A program made the translations under genes and the position numbers. DNA of 64,000 bases from Streptomyces sp. Tue6028 (GTDB lineage Bacteria > Actinomycetota > Actinomycetes > Streptomycetales > Streptomycetaceae). Below the pieces are notes generated by a model. The model ran no database searches. It saw nothing but the letters and a program-made list of their open reading frames with translations, and was not told the DNA's origin. Where the stretch lies: the NCBI RefSeq assembly GCF_002300165.1, contig NZ_MLCE01000016.1:1-64000 (forward strand), in the 5' to 3' direction. Shown here one piece after another: positions 25,609-34,175 of the stretch; positions within the stretch are counted from its first letter, which is position 1, and every line of letters begins with the position of its first letter.

Positions 25609-25640
25609 AGGGCCGCACCGCCGGTTGACGGTACGGCCCT
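25609..25640 (-). terminator. Hairpin after ftsX
   Basis: AGGGCCGCACCG pairs with CGGTACGGCCCT (one mismatch, 8-nt loop) just past the ftsX stop on the minus strand. It probably limits read-through from ftsEX into the protease gene. Confidence 0.7.
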
Positions 25641-25651
25641 CTTGGCATGTG

Positions 25652-26569
25652 TCACACCTTCAGGTACTTGCGCAACGCGAAGAACGCGGCCAGCGCGGGC
25701 ATCAGCAGACTTGTCGCGAGGATGAGCGGCAGCTTGGTCAACACGGCGTCCCAGCCGATGAAGTTGATCAAGTTCAGCTTCTCGGACAGGGCCAGACCGT
25801 GGTCGATGATGAAGTACCGGGCGATCAGCAGGAATCCGCAGGCGACACCACCGCCGATGAGCCCGGCGACCGCGGCCTCCATGATGAACGGCGCCTGGAT
25901 GTAGAACCCGGAGGCGCCGACCAGGCGCATGATCCCGGTCTCCCGCCGACGGCTGAACGCCGAGACGCGCACCGTGTTGACGATCAGCATCAGCGCGACG
26001 ACGAGCATCATCGCCATCACCGCGCGTGCGGCCCAGTTCATGCCGTTGAGCAGCCCGAAGAGGTTGTCGAGGATGCCCTTCTGGTCCTGCACGGACTGCA
26101 CGCCGTCCCGCCCGTTGAAGGCGGTCGCGATGACCCGGTACTTCTCCGGGTCCTTCAGCTTGATCCGGTACGACTCCTGCATCTGGTCCGGCGTCAGGGA
26201 GCTGGCCAGCGGGGAGTCGCCGAACTGCTCCTTGTAGTGCTTGTACGCCTGGTCCGAGGACTCGTACGAGACCTTCTCGACGACCGTCATCTTGTCCAGG
26301 TCGGCGAGGATCTGCTTCTTCTGGTCGGCGGTCACGGCGCCCTTGGCGCACTTGGGGTCGGACTCGGCGTCGCTCTTGTTGCAGAGGAAGATCGAGACGT
26401 TGACCTTGTCGTACCAGTAGCCCTTCATCGTGCTCACCTGGTCGCTCATCAGGAGCGAACCGCCGAACAGGGCGAGGGACAGGGCGACCGAGACGACGAC
26501 CGCGAAGGTCATCGTCAGATTGCGGCGGAGACCGACACCGATCTCCGACAGAACGAACTGGGCGCGCAT
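25652..26569 (-). CDS. ftsX: Cell-division ABC transporter-like membrane protein FtsX
   Basis: The product is 305 aa. The N-terminus RAQFVLSEIGVGLRRNLTMT is the typical FtsX start. A first membrane helix leads to an extracytoplasmic domain of about 110 residues with two cysteines (FLCNKSD, DPKCAKG) that could form a disulfide. Three more membrane segments and the family motif FSRRRETGIMRLVGASGFYIQAPF follow. FtsX transmits ATP hydrolysis by FtsE to wall hydrolases at the septum. It starts 33 bp after the ftsE stop. Confidence 0.97.
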   Translation of the reverse strand: MRAQFVLSEIGVGLRRNLTMTFAVVVSVALSLALFGGSLLMSDQVSTMKGYWYDKVNVSIFLCNKSDAESDPKCAKGAVTADQKKQILADLDKMTVVEKVSYESSDQAYKHYKEQFGDSPLASSLTPDQMQESYRIKLKDPEKYRVIATAFNGRDGVQSVQDQKGILDNLFGLLNGMNWAARAVMAMMLVVALMLIVNTVRVSAFSRRRETGIMRLVGASGFYIQAPFIMEAAVAGLIGGGVACGFLLIARYFIIDHGLALSEKLNLINFIGWDAVLTKLPLILATSLLMPALAAFFALRKYLKV

Positions 26570-26602
26570 GGCGTCTTCTTCAGACCTTTCCGTGGACGAT
26601 GA

Positions 26603-27292
26603 TCAGTGCTGGTAGCCGTAGACGCCGCGTGCCTGGTCGCGGACGAGACGGCCCTGCTCCAGCTCGATGACGCGCTTGCGCATCTGGTCCACGATGTTCT
26701 GGTCGTGGGTCGCCATCACCACGGTCGTGCCCGTGCGGTTGATGCGGTCGAGCAGCTTCATGATGCCGACGGAGGTCTGCGGGTCGAGGTTTCCGGTCGG
26801 CTCGTCGGCGATGAGCAGCTTCGGGCGGTTGACGAACGCGCGCGCGATGGCCACGCGCTGCTGCTCACCACCGGACAGCTCGCCGGGCATCCGGTCCTCC
26901 TTGCCGCCCAGGCCGACGAGGTCGAGCACCTGGGGGACGGACTTGCGGATCTCGCCGCGCGACTTGCCGATGACCTCCTGTGCGAAGGCCACGTTCTCGG
27001 CGACGGTCTTGTTCGGCAGGAGCCGGAAGTCCTGGAACACGGTCCCCAGCTGGCGGCGCATGTGCGGCACCTTCCAGTTGGAGATGCGCGCGAGGTCCTT
27101 GCCCAGGACGTGCACCTGACCGTGGCTGCACCGCTCCTCGCGGAGGATCAGCCGCAGGAAGGTGGACTTTCCGGAGCCGGAGGACCCCACGAGGAACACG
27201 AACTCACCACGCTCGACCTCCAGGGAGACATCCCTGAGAGCGGGGCGGGTCTGCTTGGGGTAGACCTTGGAGACATTGTCGAATCGGATCAC
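26603..27292 (-). CDS. ftsE: Cell-division ATP-binding protein FtsE
   Basis: The product is 229 aa from GTG 27292. All ABC ATPase motifs are present: Walker [10 protein letters not shown], signature LSGGEQQR, Walker [13 protein letters not shown] and the switch His in MATHDQ. The start [12 protein letters not shown] is typical. It is the first gene of the ftsE-ftsX unit. Confidence 0.97.
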   Translation of the reverse strand: MIRFDNVSKVYPKQTRPALRDVSLEVERGEFVFLVGSSGSGKSTFLRLILREERCSHGQVHVLGKDLARISNWKVPHMRRQLGTVFQDFRLLPNKTVAENVAFAQEVIGKSRGEIRKSVPQVLDLVGLGGKEDRMPGELSGGEQQRVAIARAFVNRPKLLIADEPTGNLDPQTSVGIMKLLDRINRTGTTVVMATHDQNIVDQMRKRVIELEQGRLVRDQARGVYGYQH

Positions 27293-27648
27293 GGATGCAC
27301 CACGGGTCGCCGGGGGTAGGTGTGCGTGACCATACGCGAACCGGGTGTGCGTCCGCAGTCGGCGTACGGGGTTTGCGCGAGGCTTGCACGTTTTGTCAGG
27401 GATCTGAAGGGGCAGGTGCCGCCCGATTCACGAAGGTCCGAGGACGCGGGTCCGGGCGGCCGGGCCCGGGGAGCGCGGGCGCCCGGATGTCGCCGTTTGT
27501 GGGGCTGGGGCCCGCCGGCGCGGGGCAGGATAAGGCGAGCCGCGCCGAAATCCGCGGAACCTGGCACAGTGGAGGGGGAACGGTTGCGTACCCCGCAGCG
27601 TTATGTACAGCGTTGTGTACGCGGAGATGGCGCAAGGAGGGCGAGCGC
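27293..27648. other. Divergent region between ftsE and a small membrane-protein gene
   Basis: This 356-bp region should hold the ftsEX promoter, reading left, and that of the small gene, reading right. Open frames crossing it are compositional shadows without ribosome sites. I see no RNA gene or clear operator. Confidence 0.5.
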
Positions 27649-27840
27649 ATGACGTACGACCGATTGGTGTGCGCGAACTGCGCGGCGCCCGTCAGCGAGG
27701 GCCGCTGCCCGGTCTGCCGCGCGAACCGTGAGCGGCTCCAGCAGGAGAGCCCCTTCGCGGGCCTGAACCCGATGGCACTGATCGCGCTGCTCGCCGTGCT
27801 GATCGCGGCCCTGGCCCTGGTGGCCCACCAGACGGTGTGA
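27649..27840 (+). CDS. Small zinc-ribbon membrane protein
   Basis: The product is 63 aa. ATG 27649 is fixed by a full AAGGAGG 8 bases upstream; the longer open frame has no such site. The N-terminus carries two Cys pairs, CANC and CPVC, 14 residues apart, forming a likely zinc ribbon. A short linker with FAGLNP leads to one C-terminal membrane helix (ALIALLAVLIAALALVAHQT). It is a tail-anchored small protein of unknown role, in the position where I recall a conserved small gene next to ftsE in S. coelicolor. Confidence 0.85.
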   Translation: MTYDRLVCANCAAPVSEGRCPVCRANRERLQQESPFAGLNPMALIALLAVLIAALALVAHQTV

Positions 27841-27937
27841 GACCGCCGGGATCCCGGACGGAGCCGGCCGTACCCCATGCGTGGTCCAGGCCGCCCTCCC
27901 GCGGGCGTGAGCAAGACCACATGTGACCGAGAACACG

Positions 27938-27970
27938 AGAAGGCCCGGAGCGAGCCGCTCCAGGCCTTCT
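27938..27970. terminator. Bidirectional hairpin between convergent genes
   Basis: AGAAGGCCCGGAGCG pairs with CGCTCCAGGCCTTCT (one mismatch, 3-nt loop). It lies between the zinc-ribbon gene and the LAETG protein gene, which converge here. Confidence 0.8.
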
Positions 27971-27989
27971 GTCATGCGTGGTGCGCCCG

Positions 27990-28592
27990 TCAGGCTGCGG
28001 CACCGCCGCGGCCGCCCATGACGCGCGGCATCATCCGGAAGCCGATGCCGCCGGCGATCATCGTCGCGGCGCCGATCAGCAGGAACGTGGTCTGACCGGC
28101 ACCGGTCTCGGCGAGCTCGCCGTCCTTCTTGCCCTGGGCCGAGGTGTCCGAGCCCGTGTCGGTGAGGGCCGAGGAGCCCTCCTCCTGGGCGGAGGAGCCA
28201 CCGTCGGGGTCGGCGTTGTTGCCGCCGCCGGGGCTGCTGGTGCTGCCGTCGCCGGGCTCGGAGGGCTCCTCCGTGGGCTGAGTCGGCTCCTCGGTGGGCT
28301 CGGTCGGCTCCTCCGTCGGCTCCGTGGGCTCCTCGGTGGGCTCGGTCGGCTCCTCCGTGGGCTGCGTCGGCTCCTCGGTGGGCTGGGTCGGCTCCTCGGT
28401 GGGAGTCGGCGTGTTGGTCGGAATGCCCGTCTCGGTCGGGGTCGGGGTCGGGTCCTCGTCGCCGACGCTGACACCGATGCCGACGTTCAGGTCGAGCGCC
28501 GAGGCCGCACCCGCGGCGGTCAGCGAAGCGCCCGCGGCAATCACCGCACCGGCGGCTATCCGCGCCACGCGGATCCGCGTCTTCTTGGTCAT
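27990..28592 (-). CDS. Sortase-anchored wall protein (LAETG) with EPT repeats
   Basis: The product is 200 aa. A signal peptide (ARIAAGAVIAAGASLTAAGAASA) is followed by a short mature start, LDLNVGIGVSVGDE. Next come about eight degenerate units of the PTEEPTQP/PTEEPTEP type (roughly residues 50-110), strongly acidic and Pro-rich. The C-terminus is a sorting signal: LAETG, a membrane segment (TTFLLIGAATMIAGGIGF) and a short tail with Arg. The LAXTG form is the class E sortase motif of actinobacteria. The repeat region looks like a flexible wall-spanning stalk, but there is hardly any displayed domain, so its role may be structural. Regulation is unknown. Confidence 0.9.
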   Translation of the reverse strand: MTKKTRIRVARIAAGAVIAAGASLTAAGAASALDLNVGIGVSVGDEDPTPTPTETGIPTNTPTPTEEPTQPTEEPTQPTEEPTEPTEEPTEPTEEPTEPTEEPTQPTEEPSEPGDGSTSSPGGGNNADPDGGSSAQEEGSSALTDTGSDTSAQGKKDGELAETGAGQTTFLLIGAATMIAGGIGFRMMPRVMGGRGGAAA

Positions 28593-28907
28593 CTGCCTGC
28601 TACCCCCAGTAGCTGATCGTCAATGGAGCAGCGTCCAGGGCCACGGCGTCACAGGCGACTTGGGCTCAAGCCCCCCGGTGCACATGCGCCCCAGTGATAC
28701 GCATGCCACGGTTACCCTTCCGAGTTTTCAAAGCATCGTCAAGGTCGTTGCGTACGCGATGTCCGTATCAACATCATTTGCCTGCCGTGAGGACATGTGA
28801 CTGTGACGTAAAACCCAGATAACCCCCACACAAAAGGCAACTGCCGTCCGCTGGACGGCAGTTGCCTTGTCGACAAAGAGGTCCGAACAGGACCTGTTCG
28901 TGCCCGC
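28593..28907. other. Intergenic region between prfB and the LAETG gene
   Basis: This 315-bp region carries the prfB terminator at 28834-28868. It has unusually A/T-rich DNA at about 28720-28830 and presumably the LAETG gene promoter; a TTGACG on the minus strand at 28737-28742 is a possible -35, but no good -10 is at the right spacing. No gene is seen. Confidence 0.5.
28834..28868 (-). terminator. prfB terminator
   Basis: A perfect 16-bp stem AAGGCAACTGCCGTCC and complement with a 3-nt loop. On the minus strand it is followed by TTTTG, making it a classical intrinsic terminator. Confidence 0.92.
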
Positions 28908-30014
28908 TTACTTCTCCTGCTGCTTGCGCCAGCGAATTCCGGCCTCGAGGAAGCCGTCGATCTCGCCGTTGAACACGGCCTCGGGGTTGCCGACCTCGCA
29001 CTCCGTACGCAGGTCCTTGACCATCTGGTACGGGTGCAGCACGTACGAACGCATCTGGTTGCCCCAGGAGTTGCCGCCGTCGCCCTTGAGGGCGTCCATC
29101 TTGGCCTGCTCCTCCTGCCGGCGCCGCTCCAGCAGCTTGGCCTGGAGCACGTTCATCGCGCTGGCCTTGTTCTGGATCTGCGACCGCTCGTTCTGGCAGG
29201 AGACGACGATGCCCGTGGGGATGTGGGTCAGCCGCACCGCGGAGTCGGTCGTGTTGACGCCCTGGCCGCCGGGGCCCGACGACCGGTAGACGTCGACGCG
29301 GAGCTCGGACTCGTCGATCTCGATGTGGTCGGTCTGCTCGACGACGGGCAGGATCTCGACACCCGCGAACGAGGTCTGGCGCCGGCCCTGGTTGTCGAAC
29401 GGCGAGATGCGGACCAGGCGGTGGGTGCCCTGCTCCACCGACAGCGTGCCGTACGCGTACGGGGACTGGACGGCGAAGGTGGTGGACTTGATGCCCGCCT
29501 CTTCCGCGTACGAGGTCTCGTAGAGCTCCGTCTTGTAGCCGTGGCGCTCCGCCCAGCGCAGGTACATGCGCTGGAGCTTCTCCGCGAAGTCGGAGGCGTC
29601 GACGCCGCCGGCCTCGGCACGGATGGTGACGAGCGCCTCACGCGAGTCGTACTCCCCGGACAGGAGGGTGCGGACCTCCATCTCGTCCAGCGCCTTCCGG
29701 ACGGACGTGAGCTCGGTCTCGGCCTCGGCACGGGTGTCCGGGTCGTCCTCCTCCTCGGCCATCTCGAAGAGCACAGCGAGATCGTCGATGCGCCCGCGCA
29801 GCGCCTCGGCCTTCCTGACCTCCGCCTGGAGGTGGCTCAGCTTGCTGGTGATCTTCTGCGCCTCGTCCGGGTCGTCCCACAGGGACGGCGCCGCCGCCTG
29901 CTCCTCGAGCACGGCGATGTCTGCCCTCAGCTTGTCGAGGTCCAGGACGGCCTCGATCGACTCCATGGTCGAGGAGAGGGACTTGAGCTCTTCGGATACA
30001 TCGACGACTGCCAC
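28908..30014 (-). CDS. prfB: Peptide chain release factor 2
   Basis: The product is 368 aa from GTG 30014 ([12 protein letters not shown]), the start I recall for the S. coelicolor protein, although GGAGG is only one base away from it. The GGQ loop that triggers peptide release is in [18 protein letters not shown]. The codon-recognition and later domains ([28 protein letters not shown]) are intact. There is no internal UGA frameshift site, so the autoregulatory +1 frameshift of many prfB genes is absent here, as is usual in actinobacteria. Upstream DNA is repeat-rich. Confidence 0.95.
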   Translation of the reverse strand: MAVVDVSEELKSLSSTMESIEAVLDLDKLRADIAVLEEQAAAPSLWDDPDEAQKITSKLSHLQAEVRKAEALRGRIDDLAVLFEMAEEEDDPDTRAEAETELTSVRKALDEMEVRTLLSGEYDSREALVTIRAEAGGVDASDFAEKLQRMYLRWAERHGYKTELYETSYAEEAGIKSTTFAVQSPYAYGTLSVEQGTHRLVRISPFDNQGRRQTSFAGVEILPVVEQTDHIEIDESELRVDVYRSSGPGGQGVNTTDSAVRLTHIPTGIVVSCQNERSQIQNKASAMNVLQAKLLERRRQEEQAKMDALKGDGGNSWGNQMRSYVLHPYQMVKDLRTECEVGNPEAVFNGEIDGFLEAGIRWRKQQEK

Positions 30015-30624
30015 GCCTCCAGCGTAACGGCTACGGCAAGCGGGGCTCGCCGCTCGCCCTCGCGGGGCAGGGCCCCGGACGCGTCTGCTCCCGGACACCC
30101 CGGCCATCAGCCCCGAACATCAGCCCCTCCGGCGCTTGAGAAGCCGGGTCCGGGCGGAGCCCCCACCATCAGCCACTCCGGCGCTTGAGGAGCGGGGTCT
30201 GGGCCGGAGCCCCACCATCAGCCCCTCCGGCGCTTCAGAAGCCGGCCCCGGGCCGGAGCACCCACCATCAGCCCCTCCGGCGTTTGAGGAGCGGGGTCCG
30301 GGGCGGAGCCCCGGGGACGGGACGGGCAGGGGCGGAGGGGGCGAGAAAGGGCCGTCGCCCAGCCCCGGCGCCGACCCCAGGGACGGCACCTCCGGGCACG
30401 CCCCTCCAAGGGCACCGCCCACGGGCACACGGCAACCCGGGGTCACGGCGAGGCGTGCGTCACGGCACCCCGGAGTCACGCGGAGGCGTACGTCACGGCA
30501 ACCCGGGGTCACGGCGAGGCGTGCGTCACGGCACCCCGGAGTCACGCGGAGGCGTACGTCACGGCAACCCGGGGTCACGGCGAGGCGTGCGTCACGGCAC
30601 CCCGGAGTCACGCGGAGGCGTACG
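30015..30624. other. Repeat-rich intergenic region between prfB and the pkaB-type gene
   Basis: This 610-bp stretch has no supportable gene. Left to right it holds the prfB upstream region (to ~30117), four ~50-bp repeats (30118-30320), a GC-rich spacer, and the 33-bp minisatellite (30428-30627). Open frames through it exist only because the 33-bp period preserves frame. Confidence 0.75.
30118..30320. repeat. Four tandem ~50-bp repeats (CATCAGCCCCTCCGGCG family)
   Basis: Units start at 30118, 30167, 30217 and 30267, each CATCAGCC-CTCCGGCG-TTGAG-AGC-GGG-CGGAGCCCC with small differences. A partial copy lies at about 30105. The core CCCTCCGGCGTTTGAGGAG is a dispersed element that I know as common between Streptomyces genes. 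Each unit has a GGGG...CCCC dyad that can fold. Confidence 0.85.
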
Positions 30625-30627
30625 TCA
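30428..30627. repeat. 33/66-bp minisatellite at the 3' end of the pkaB-type gene
   Basis: There are three identical 66-bp units, beginning at 30430, 30496 and 30562 (counted from CGGCAACCC), each made of two diverged 33-bp halves. One half has CACGGCAACCCGGGGTCACG, the other CACGGCACCCCGGAGTCACG. The right end runs into the last codons and stop of the pkaB-type kinase gene (GCCTCGCCGTGA on the minus strand), and this same string recurs in each unit. Confidence 0.92.
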
Positions 30628-31866
30628 CGGCGAGGCGGGCGCCGAGTTCTTCGTGTCCTGGGGCGTGCCGTCCGCGTCGTCGCCGGACACGGCGATCCAG
30701 GTCCCCACCCCGATCGCGGCGACGAGCACCGCCCCGGCGACCCCGAGCGTGATCCGCCGACGCCGGGCGGAGGCCCGATGGCGTGCGGAGCCCGGCCGGG
30801 GCGCCCCGGTGGCGCGCGGCGCGCGAGCGGTCCCGCGCGCACCCCCCGCCAGTTCGTCCGGAGCCGGCACCCGCATCGACGTGTGCGTGTCCCGGTTCGA
30901 GTCGGGCGCGGCCCCCGGCACCAGCGGCACCGCCCCGCGCCGCTGTCGCGCCACGGGTGCGGACGGCTCCGCCGTCTCCTCGTACGTCTCGTCCTGTTCC
31001 TCCGCCTCGGAGTCCGGGGAGTCGACGTCCAGCGGCGGCATCCCGGCGAGGAGCGGCAGCTGCTCCCGCAGCCGCGCGCCGAGCTCCGACGCCCGCAGGC
31101 GCGAGGCCGGCGCCTTCGCCAGGCACTGCACGATCAGCTGCCACAGCTCCTCCGGGATGCCGGGCAGCGGCACCACGGTCTCGGTGACGTGACGGCGCAG
31201 GACCGCCCCCGGGTGGCCGCCGCCGAAGGGCGTGAACCCGGCGAGCAGCTCGTACAGCACGGTCGCGAGGGCGTAGATGTCGACGGCCGCCCGCGGGGGC
31301 AGTCCCTCGATGATCTCGGGGGCGAGGTAGTCCGGCGTACCGATGATCTTCGTGGCGCGGGTCCGCCGGGGCGAGTCGATGAGCTTGGCCACCCCGAAGT
31401 CGGTGAGCAGGGCGGGGTGCGAGCCGCCGGGGCCGAGCGGGCCCTGCATGTCGAGCAGGACGTTCTCCGGCTTCACGTCCCGGTGGACGACGCCCGCGGC
31501 GTGCGCGGCGGCGAGCCCGTCCGCGACGTCGGCGACGATCGCGACGGCGGCCTCGGGGGCGAGGCGCCGCTCCCGGTCGAGGCGGGTCCGCAGGTCGGTG
31601 CCGCGGACCAGGTCCATGACGAGCGCGAGGTCGTTGCCGTCCACCACCAGGTCGCGCACCGAAACGACGTGCGGGTGGTCGAGTCCGAGCAGCGCGGTGC
31701 GCTCCTGCACGAAGCGCCCCACGAGCTCCTGGTCGGACGCGAGGTCCTCGCGCAGCAGCTTGATGGCGACGGGCCCCTCGGGACCCTCGCCCAGCCACAC
31801 CGTGCCGGCGCTGCCTCGTCCCAGGATCTGGTTCGCGGTGTACCGGCTGCCGATCTTCCGTGCCAA
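30625..31866 (-). CDS. pkaB: Membrane Ser/Thr protein kinase, PkaB type
   Basis: The product is 413 aa. A TTG start at 31866 is chosen because AGGAG lies 6 bases upstream and the kinase fold begins at once (ARKIGSRYTANQILGRGSAGTVW). Hanks motifs are complete: GRGSAGTV loop, catalytic Lys in VAIKLL, HRDVKPENVLL, DFG in LTDFGVAKL, and GTPDYLAPE. It is an RD kinase, so is likely activated by autophosphorylation. A juxtamembrane region rich in acidic residues, then Arg-rich, leads to one membrane helix (ITLGVAGAVLVAAIGVGTW) and a short external tail without PASTA repeats. Length and position match PkaB (~417 aa) next to PkaA in S. coelicolor. The 3' end is embedded in a minisatellite. Confidence 0.92.
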   Translation of the reverse strand: MARKIGSRYTANQILGRGSAGTVWLGEGPEGPVAIKLLREDLASDQELVGRFVQERTALLGLDHPHVVSVRDLVVDGNDLALVMDLVRGTDLRTRLDRERRLAPEAAVAIVADVADGLAAAHAAGVVHRDVKPENVLLDMQGPLGPGGSHPALLTDFGVAKLIDSPRRTRATKIIGTPDYLAPEIIEGLPPRAAVDIYALATVLYELLAGFTPFGGGHPGAVLRRHVTETVVPLPGIPEELWQLIVQCLAKAPASRLRASELGARLREQLPLLAGMPPLDVDSPDSEAEEQDETYEETAEPSAPVARQRRGAVPLVPGAAPDSNRDTHTSMRVPAPDELAGGARGTARAPRATGAPRPGSARHRASARRRRITLGVAGAVLVAAIGVGTWIAVSGDDADGTPQDTKNSAPASP

Positions 31867-32002
31867 GACTGCTCCTACAGACGCGTGGTTGCCGCTAAAA
31901 GTACGCGTCCGTGGCCCCAACCTTCACCGCGGAGACGGAAATCACCCGCCAGGTGTCGACAAATCACCAGAGTCGGCTTCCCCGAGGGCCGGACACGACA
32001 GA

Positions 32003-32030
32003 CTCCGCCGGCGGAAGTCCGCCGGCGGAG
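32003..32030 (-). terminator. Hairpin after the pkaA-type gene
   Basis: CTCCGCCGGCGG and CCGCCGGCGGAG form a perfect 12-bp stem with a 4-nt loop, 16 bp past the pkaA-type stop. The two kinase genes are therefore probably separate transcripts, at least in part. Confidence 0.75.
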
Positions 32031-32045
32031 GTTCCTGTCGCAGGG

Positions 32046-33710
32046 TCAGTTGCCGGACGAGCCGCCGCCGAGGTCACCGATCCATCCGGTGACGGTGTCG
32101 AACCACTCGCTCAGCTGGGCCCAGTAGCCCTTCGTGGTCCCGATCCACTCCTGGAGCGGGCTCAGCTCCCAGACCAGCCATCCGGCGACGAACAGGATGA
32201 CGAGGGTGAACAGACAGCCCTTCAGGCAGCCGAGTCCCGGGATCTTCATCGGGTTGGAGCTGCGCTGACGGGGCTCGCGCGGCTGGCGCGGTGCCGGCTG
32301 CTGCGGCGGCGCGTACCGCTGCGGCTGGGGCTGCTGCTGGGGAGCGGGGGCGTAGCGCTGCGGCTGCTGCGGCGCGTACTGCTGCGGCTGCTGCTGGGGG
32401 TAGCCGTACCCGGGCGGCGGCTGCTGGCCGCGCTGGGGCCGCTGCTGCGGCCGCGCGACCTGGCGCTGCGGACGACGGCGCAGCGGGTCCTCGTTCGGGT
32501 CCAGGTACTGCACCTGGGTCTGTTCGTTGCGGTCGCGGGCCGCGCGCAGCTGGTTCTGCCAGGGGTGCGGGTCCTCGGGCTGTCCGCCCTGCCCGCCCGG
32601 CTGATGCCCCGGCACGGGCGGCATGACGGCGGTCGGGTCCGCCGCGCTGCGGTGCGGCAGGACGGACGTGGGGTCGGCGTCGCCGGTGTGCTGCATCACG
32701 CTGGTCGCGGCGTTCGGGTCGTACGCGCCCGCCGGGGCGCCGTGCGGCAGCACCTGCGTGGGGTCGGCCGCACCGGGCGTGCCGGGGACGGTCGCCGGTG
32801 CCGGATCGGGGGCGAGCAGCGCCCCCACGCCCTCCGCGGCGGCGATCTGCGCGGCGTTCGCGTGCACACCGACGCCCGCGGCCACGGCGCGCAGTCCGCG
32901 CGCCAGATTCTCGGCGCTGGGCCGCTCGTCCGGGTTCTTGCGCAGGCAGCGTTCTATGACGGTCCACAGCGGGTCCGGCACGGTCGACGGGCGCCGCGGC
33001 TCGGCGCTCAGGTGCTGGTGCAGCACTTCGAGCGCGGAACCGCCGGAGAACGGCGGGCGGCCCGTGACCAGCTCGTACAGCAGGATGCCCGCGCCGTAGA
33101 TGTCGACCGCGGACGTCTGCGGACGTCCTTCCGCGGACTCCGGCGCGACGTACGCGGGCGTGCCGACGAACTCGTGCGTGCGCGTGAGGCCCGGGGAGTC
33201 GGCGAGCCGGGCGATGCCGAAGTCGGTCAGCATCGGGTGCATCTGGCCGTCGTCCTGCTTGAGCAGGACGTTCGCGGGCTTCAGGTCGCGGTGCACGACG
33301 CCGTCGGCGTGGCTGGCGGCGAGCGCGTCGGCGACCTGGGCGGTGAGCAGGGCCGCGGCGACCGGGCTGAAGGGCCCGTTCTCGCGGAGGTAGCGGTGCA
33401 GGTCGGGCCCGTCGACCAGGTCCATGACGAGCGCGAGCAGATCGCCCTCGACGACGAGGTCCCGCACCCGCACGATGTTCGGATGGGTCAGCCGGAGCAG
33501 CACCGAGCGCTCCCGCAGGAACCGCATCACGACATCCGCGTCGCTGGCGAGTTCCTCCTTCAGGACCTTGATCGCCACGGTCTCGCCGGGCTGGCCCGCG
33601 ACGGCCGCCTCGGCGCCCGCCGTCTCCCTCTGGCGAGCCCGCCAGACGGTGCCTGTGGCGCCGCGCCCAAGCGGCTCCTCAAGGAGGTACTTGCTCCCTA
33701 CCGGCCGCAC
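32046..33710 (-). CDS. pkaA: Membrane Ser/Thr protein kinase, PkaA type
   Basis: The product is 554 aa. The kinase domain occupies about 1-280: GRGATGTVW loop, VAIKVLKEE, HRDLKPANVLL, LTDFGIARL and GTPAYVAPE, so an intact RD kinase. A cytoplasmic linker contains repeated DPT-x-VLPH/VMP units (ADPTQVLPH, ADPTSVLPH, ADPTAVMP), which look like repeated Thr phosphosites. A long Pro/Gln/Tyr tract follows (PQQQPQQYAPQQP). One membrane helix near the C-terminus (LFTLVILFVAGWLVW) leaves only a ~40-residue outer part. Its length matches PkaA (~543 aa) of S. coelicolor. It is divergent from the FHA-ATPase gene, whose FHA domain could read phosphothreonines made by this kinase. Confidence 0.92.
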   Translation of the reverse strand: MRPVGSKYLLEEPLGRGATGTVWRARQRETAGAEAAVAGQPGETVAIKVLKEELASDADVVMRFLRERSVLLRLTHPNIVRVRDLVVEGDLLALVMDLVDGPDLHRYLRENGPFSPVAAALLTAQVADALAASHADGVVHRDLKPANVLLKQDDGQMHPMLTDFGIARLADSPGLTRTHEFVGTPAYVAPESAEGRPQTSAVDIYGAGILLYELVTGRPPFSGGSALEVLHQHLSAEPRRPSTVPDPLWTVIERCLRKNPDERPSAENLARGLRAVAAGVGVHANAAQIAAAEGVGALLAPDPAPATVPGTPGAADPTQVLPHGAPAGAYDPNAATSVMQHTGDADPTSVLPHRSAADPTAVMPPVPGHQPGGQGGQPEDPHPWQNQLRAARDRNEQTQVQYLDPNEDPLRRRPQRQVARPQQRPQRGQQPPPGYGYPQQQPQQYAPQQPQRYAPAPQQQPQPQRYAPPQQPAPRQPREPRQRSSNPMKIPGLGCLKGCLFTLVILFVAGWLVWELSPLQEWIGTTKGYWAQLSEWFDTVTGWIGDLGGGSSGN

Positions 33711-34175
33711 GTCATGCGCTCCCTGTTGCTTGCTTGCCTGGTCCGTCCACCGTGATCACCGTGGTAAAGGTGTTCCGACCCACTCTAGTGCCGCCGTACG
33801 CGGCACCGGGCTGTCGTCCTCGTGTGCTTCCCATGGGTTCCACGCGCACCTGTGCCTCGCATAAGCGCTTACGTACGCGTTCCCGTACATGTTCGATGGA
33901 AAGACGCTCGGTCCGGTCACTTGGTTGCCGAACCCCGGACGTGACCGATCTCAAGCGGACACCGGTCGGGCACTGGTCAGGCACTTTTGCGGGCAGAGCC
34001 GACCAATCAAGATCACTTACGGGTGGGGGGCGGGCGTGTTGTCGGTGGCAGGTGCGAGGATGCCCTCAGTACTGGCCGACGTGCCCGTGTGCGGTGGGGG
34101 AATTCTGCGGTGGGGGACCGCAGCGCAGCCTCGTCCTCGTCGCGGACACCTGCGCGGAAGGGACCCCGGACGGCG
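33711..34175. other. Divergent promoter region between pkaA and the FHA-ATPase gene
   Basis: This 465-bp region has no supportable gene. It includes a lower-GC patch around 33840-33910 and 33985-34025. On the minus strand TAGAGT (33782-33787) is a possible -10 for pkaA, without a good -35. Promoters for both directions must be here. Confidence 0.5.

Noticed and set aside
28908..30014. Programmed +1 frameshift in prfB
   Set aside because: The frame is continuous from the start to the end, with no early in-frame UGA.
30428..30627. CRISPR array
   Set aside because: The repeats are directly adjacent with no unique spacers, and no cas gene is nearby.
30120..30842. A 240-codon frame with 11-residue repeats through the minisatellite
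   Set aside because: It is open only because the 33-bp period keeps frame, has no ribosome site and overlaps the kinase gene.
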